A stretch of 64,000 nucleotides of DNA from Planctomycetales bacterium ZRK34 (GTDB taxonomy: Bacteria > Planctomycetota > Phycisphaerae > Phycisphaerales > Zrk34): the NCBI GenBank assembly GCA_014873095.1, contig CP050848.1, positions 4,647,850-4,711,849 on the forward strand. Reading direction: 5' to 3'. Shown here piece after piece: positions 62,052-64,000 of this stretch. Positions within the stretch are counted from its first letter, which is position 1. The number at the start of each line of letters is the position of its first letter. A program made the position numbers and the translations under genes. A model generated the notes under the pieces. It ran no database searches, had not been told where the DNA came from, and saw only the letters and a program-made list of their open reading frames with translations.

Positions 62052-64000
62052 ATGGCTCTGCTCAGCATCGCCAACCTGACCCACGCTTTCGGCGACGTGA
62101 TCACGCTCGACGGCGTCAACCTCACTGTCGAGCGCGGTGAGCACGTCGGCCTCGTCGGTGTCAACGGCTGCGGCAAGTCCACCCTCATGAAAATCATCGC
62201 CGGTCTCGGGGGCCTTTCCGCCGACGCCGGTCAGGTCCAGCTCGCCCGCGGCGCCCGCGCCGGTTATCTCACGCAGGACCCTGATCTCAACCTCGACCAC
62301 ACCCTCCGCGAAGAAGCCTCCGTCGCCTTCGCCGGCCTGTGGGAGTTGCACAAGCGCCTCGACGATGTTTCACATCAGATGGCCGACCCCGCCGTCGCCG
62401 AAGACCCCGATCAGCTCGAAGCCCTGCTCAAGCAATACGAGCAGTTGCAACACAAGATGGAAGCCGCCGGCGGATATGCCGTCGACCACCGCATTGACGC
62501 CACGCTTCACGGGCTCGGCCTCGGCGATGAAGTGTTCAACGTCAAAGTCGGCGACCTGTCCGGCGGGCAGAAGGGCCGCCTGGCGCTCGCCAAGCTGCTG
62601 CTGACCGACCCCGATCTGCTGCTGCTGGACGAACCGACCAATCACCTGGACATCGCCGGGCGTCGCTGGCTCGAAGAGTATCTGGCCGGCTACCGCGGCG
62701 CGGTCATCGTGATCAGTCACGACCGCTGGCTGCTGGACCGCTCCGTCACGAAAATTTACGAACTGACCCAGGGCCGCCTCGAAGAATACCCCGGCAACTA
62801 TCGCAAGTATCGCACCCTTCGCCGCGAACGCATCGAACACCTCTGGCGTGAATACGGCAAGCAGCAGGAGATGATCAAGCGCGAGCAGGCGTTCATCGAT
62901 CGCTACCGCGCCGGTCAGCGTTCCAAGCAGGCCAGCGGCCGCGAGAAGCGACTCGAGCGTTACAAGCGCGACCAGACGATGGAAAAACCCATCGACCTGG
63001 ACACGATGAATCTCCACCTCGCGCCCAACACCCGCAGCGGCGATATCGTCGTCACCGTCGACGGCCTGTCCAAAGGCTACGAAGGCAAGCCGCTGTTCGA
63101 GCCGTTCGACTTCACGCTCAAGCGCGGCCAGCGCCTCGGCATCATCGGCCCCAACGGAGCCGGCAAGACCACGCTCGTGCGCTGCCTGCTCGGTGAACTC
63201 GACGCCGACACCGGCCGCTCGCGCGTCGGGGCGCAGGTCGAAATCGGTTACTACCGCCAGACCCACGAGCATCTGGATCTCTCGCAGACGATCATTGAAT
63301 ATCTTCGCCGCATCACCGGCTCAGAGCAGGGGGCCCGCGACCTGGCCGGCGCGTTCCTGTTTTCCGGCGATGCCCAGGACAAACCGCTCAGCGTCCTCAG
63401 CGGCGGCGAGCGCGCCCGCGTCGTGCTGGCCGGCCTCGTCTCCGGCGGTCACAACATGCTCGTGCTCGACGAACCGACCAACCACCTGGACATCCCCTCC
63501 GCCGAGCGCCTCGAAGATTCGCTCCGCATCTACGCCCAGCCGCCCAAGGGCTACGGCTCCAACATCCTCGGCGGCGGAACCCTCATCCTCATCACCCACG
63601 ACCGCATGCTGCTGGACAACGTCGTCGATCAGTTGCTGATCCTCGATGGCCGCGGCGGGCTGCGCCACTTCCTCGGAACCTACAGCGAATACCTCGAGTC
63701 CAATCCTCCCGAATTGCTCGACGCCGGCGAAGAAACCAAACCCGCTGCCGCCCCCAAGGTCGAACCCAAGCCCGCCCCCGCGCCGAAAAAGAAAACTTCC
63801 GGCGGCGGTAAATACAGCGTCATGTCCGACGCCAAACTCGAGTCGCGCATCATGCAGGTTGAAAAGGATCTCGCCGCCGTCGACGAGCAACTCGCCGACC
63901 CCGAGGTCTACCGCGATGGTGAAAAAGTCCGCCGACTCCAACAACAGCGCGACAAACTCGCCGTCGAGTTGGAACCCCTCGAAGAAGAATGGCTCCGCCG
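62052..64000 (+). CDS. ABC-F ATPase, Uup/EttA type (3' end beyond window)
   Basis: Open to the right edge, 649 codons visible. Two ABC domains without membrane segments: Walker A GVNGCGKST (about 37), signature LSGGQKGRLALAKLLL, Walker [16 protein letters not shown] with switch SHDRWLLD; second Walker A GPNGAGKTT (about 364), signature LSGGERARVVLAGL, Walker B MLVLDEPTNHLDIPS with THDRMLLD. The inter-domain linker is the charged P-site-tRNA-interacting type. A Lys/Pro-rich stretch and a C-terminal coiled coil (SRIMQVEKDLAAVDEQLADPEVYRDGEKVRRLQQQRD) are Uup-like. It acts on the ribosome. The ATG at 62052 starts MALLSIANLTHAFGDVITL. Confidence 0.93.
   Translation, partial: MALLSIANLTHAFGDVITLDGVNLTVERGEHVGLVGVNGCGKSTLMKIIAGLGGLSADAGQVQLARGARAGYLTQDPDLNLDHTLREEASVAFAGLWELHKRLDDVSHQMADPAVAEDPDQLEALLKQYEQLQHKMEAAGGYAVDHRIDATLHGLGLGDEVFNVKVGDLSGGQKGRLALAKLLLTDPDLLLLDEPTNHLDIAGRRWLEEYLAGYRGAVIVISHDRWLLDRSVTKIYELTQGRLEEYPGNYRKYRTLRRERIEHLWREYGKQQEMIKREQAFIDRYRAGQRSKQASGREKRLERYKRDQTMEKPIDLDTMNLHLAPNTRSGDIVVTVDGLSKGYEGKPLFEPFDFTLKRGQRLGIIGPNGAGKTTLVRCLLGELDADTGRSRVGAQVEIGYYRQTHEHLDLSQTIIEYLRRITGSEQGARDLAGAFLFSGDAQDKPLSVLSGGERARVVLAGLVSGGHNMLVLDEPTNHLDIPSAERLEDSLRIYAQPPKGYGSNILGGGTLILITHDRMLLDNVVDQLLILDGRGGLRHFLGTYSEYLESNPPELLDAGEETKPAAAPKVEPKPAPAPKKKTSGGGKYSVMSDAKLESRIMQVEKDLAAVDEQLADPEVYRDGEKVRRLQQQRDKLAVELEPLEEEWLR

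Overview
The window is GC-rich bacterial DNA, most likely from a planctomycete of the Phycisphaerae. The evidence is the combination of an alternative complex III plus A2-type caa3 oxidase locus, exosortase-sorted surface proteins ending in PAALPGG...RRRR or VPEP signals, an ECF sigma factor of the Rhodopirellula/Verrucomicrobium type beside a FecR-type anti-sigma factor, pseudopilin-like proteins with a late F-x-D-G motif, a Minf_1886-type protein, and many secreted Gfo/Idh/MocA, DUF1080 and DUF6807 proteins. This placement is inferred from gene content only; there is no rRNA or marker phylogeny.

Layout. 1-794: 5' part of a secreted protein gene, cut by the left edge. 1065-2417: a Tat-exported oxidoreductase. 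2418-3130: a repeat-rich convergent intergenic region with hairpin element copy 1. 3131-4384: an MFS transporter. 4586-20562: a 16-kb respiratory operon (actABCDEF, a small membrane protein, SCO, caa3 subunits II-I-III-IV and a second subunit III-like protein) behind a promoter with a palindrome in its spacer. 20563-21106: a second convergent intergenic region with hairpin element copy 2. 21107-27565: housekeeping genes (DUF1802, TrpB2, a tRNA-binding protein, a SurA-like chaperone, an M48 protease, UbiE). 27634-36698: a seven-gene minus-strand operon of sigma factor, FecR protein, pseudopilin and four secreted LamG-like proteins. 37095-46156: a radical SAM enzyme, a pseudopilin pair, asparagine synthase, a TlpA-like thioredoxin, AspS, a yeast-type cytosine deaminase, a Minf_1886 protein and an AI-2E family transporter. 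46255-56599: a sugar-use locus (PfkB kinase, Gfo/Idh/MocA, DUF6807, TIM-barrel isomerase, AraC regulator, DUF1080, ribose-type ABC importer). 56772-57891: a small HTH protein, tRNA-Leu(TAA), and a truncated SDR gene bounded by a second copy of the tRNA 3' end. 57940-64000: a tandem-GNAT protein, a PEP-CTERM protein, a GH16 hydrolase and the 5' part of an ABC-F ATPase gene.

How the genes work together. The respiratory operon forms a chain from menaquinol through alternative complex III and its multi-heme ActE to a caa3 oxidase, with SCO loading CuA. The sigma/FecR operon looks like a self-contained envelope module: a surface-signalled sigma factor co-transcribed with its presumed anti-sigma factor and a set of paralogous, sorted surface proteins. 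The sugar locus combines import, AraC control and periplasmic or cytoplasmic oxidation and cleavage of an unknown carbohydrate.

The most unusual signal is a pair of nearly identical 54-nt AT-rich perfect hairpins 18 kb apart. They differ only by one compensatory base-pair change. Both sit between convergent genes, and the C/G strand asymmetry reverses across each one.
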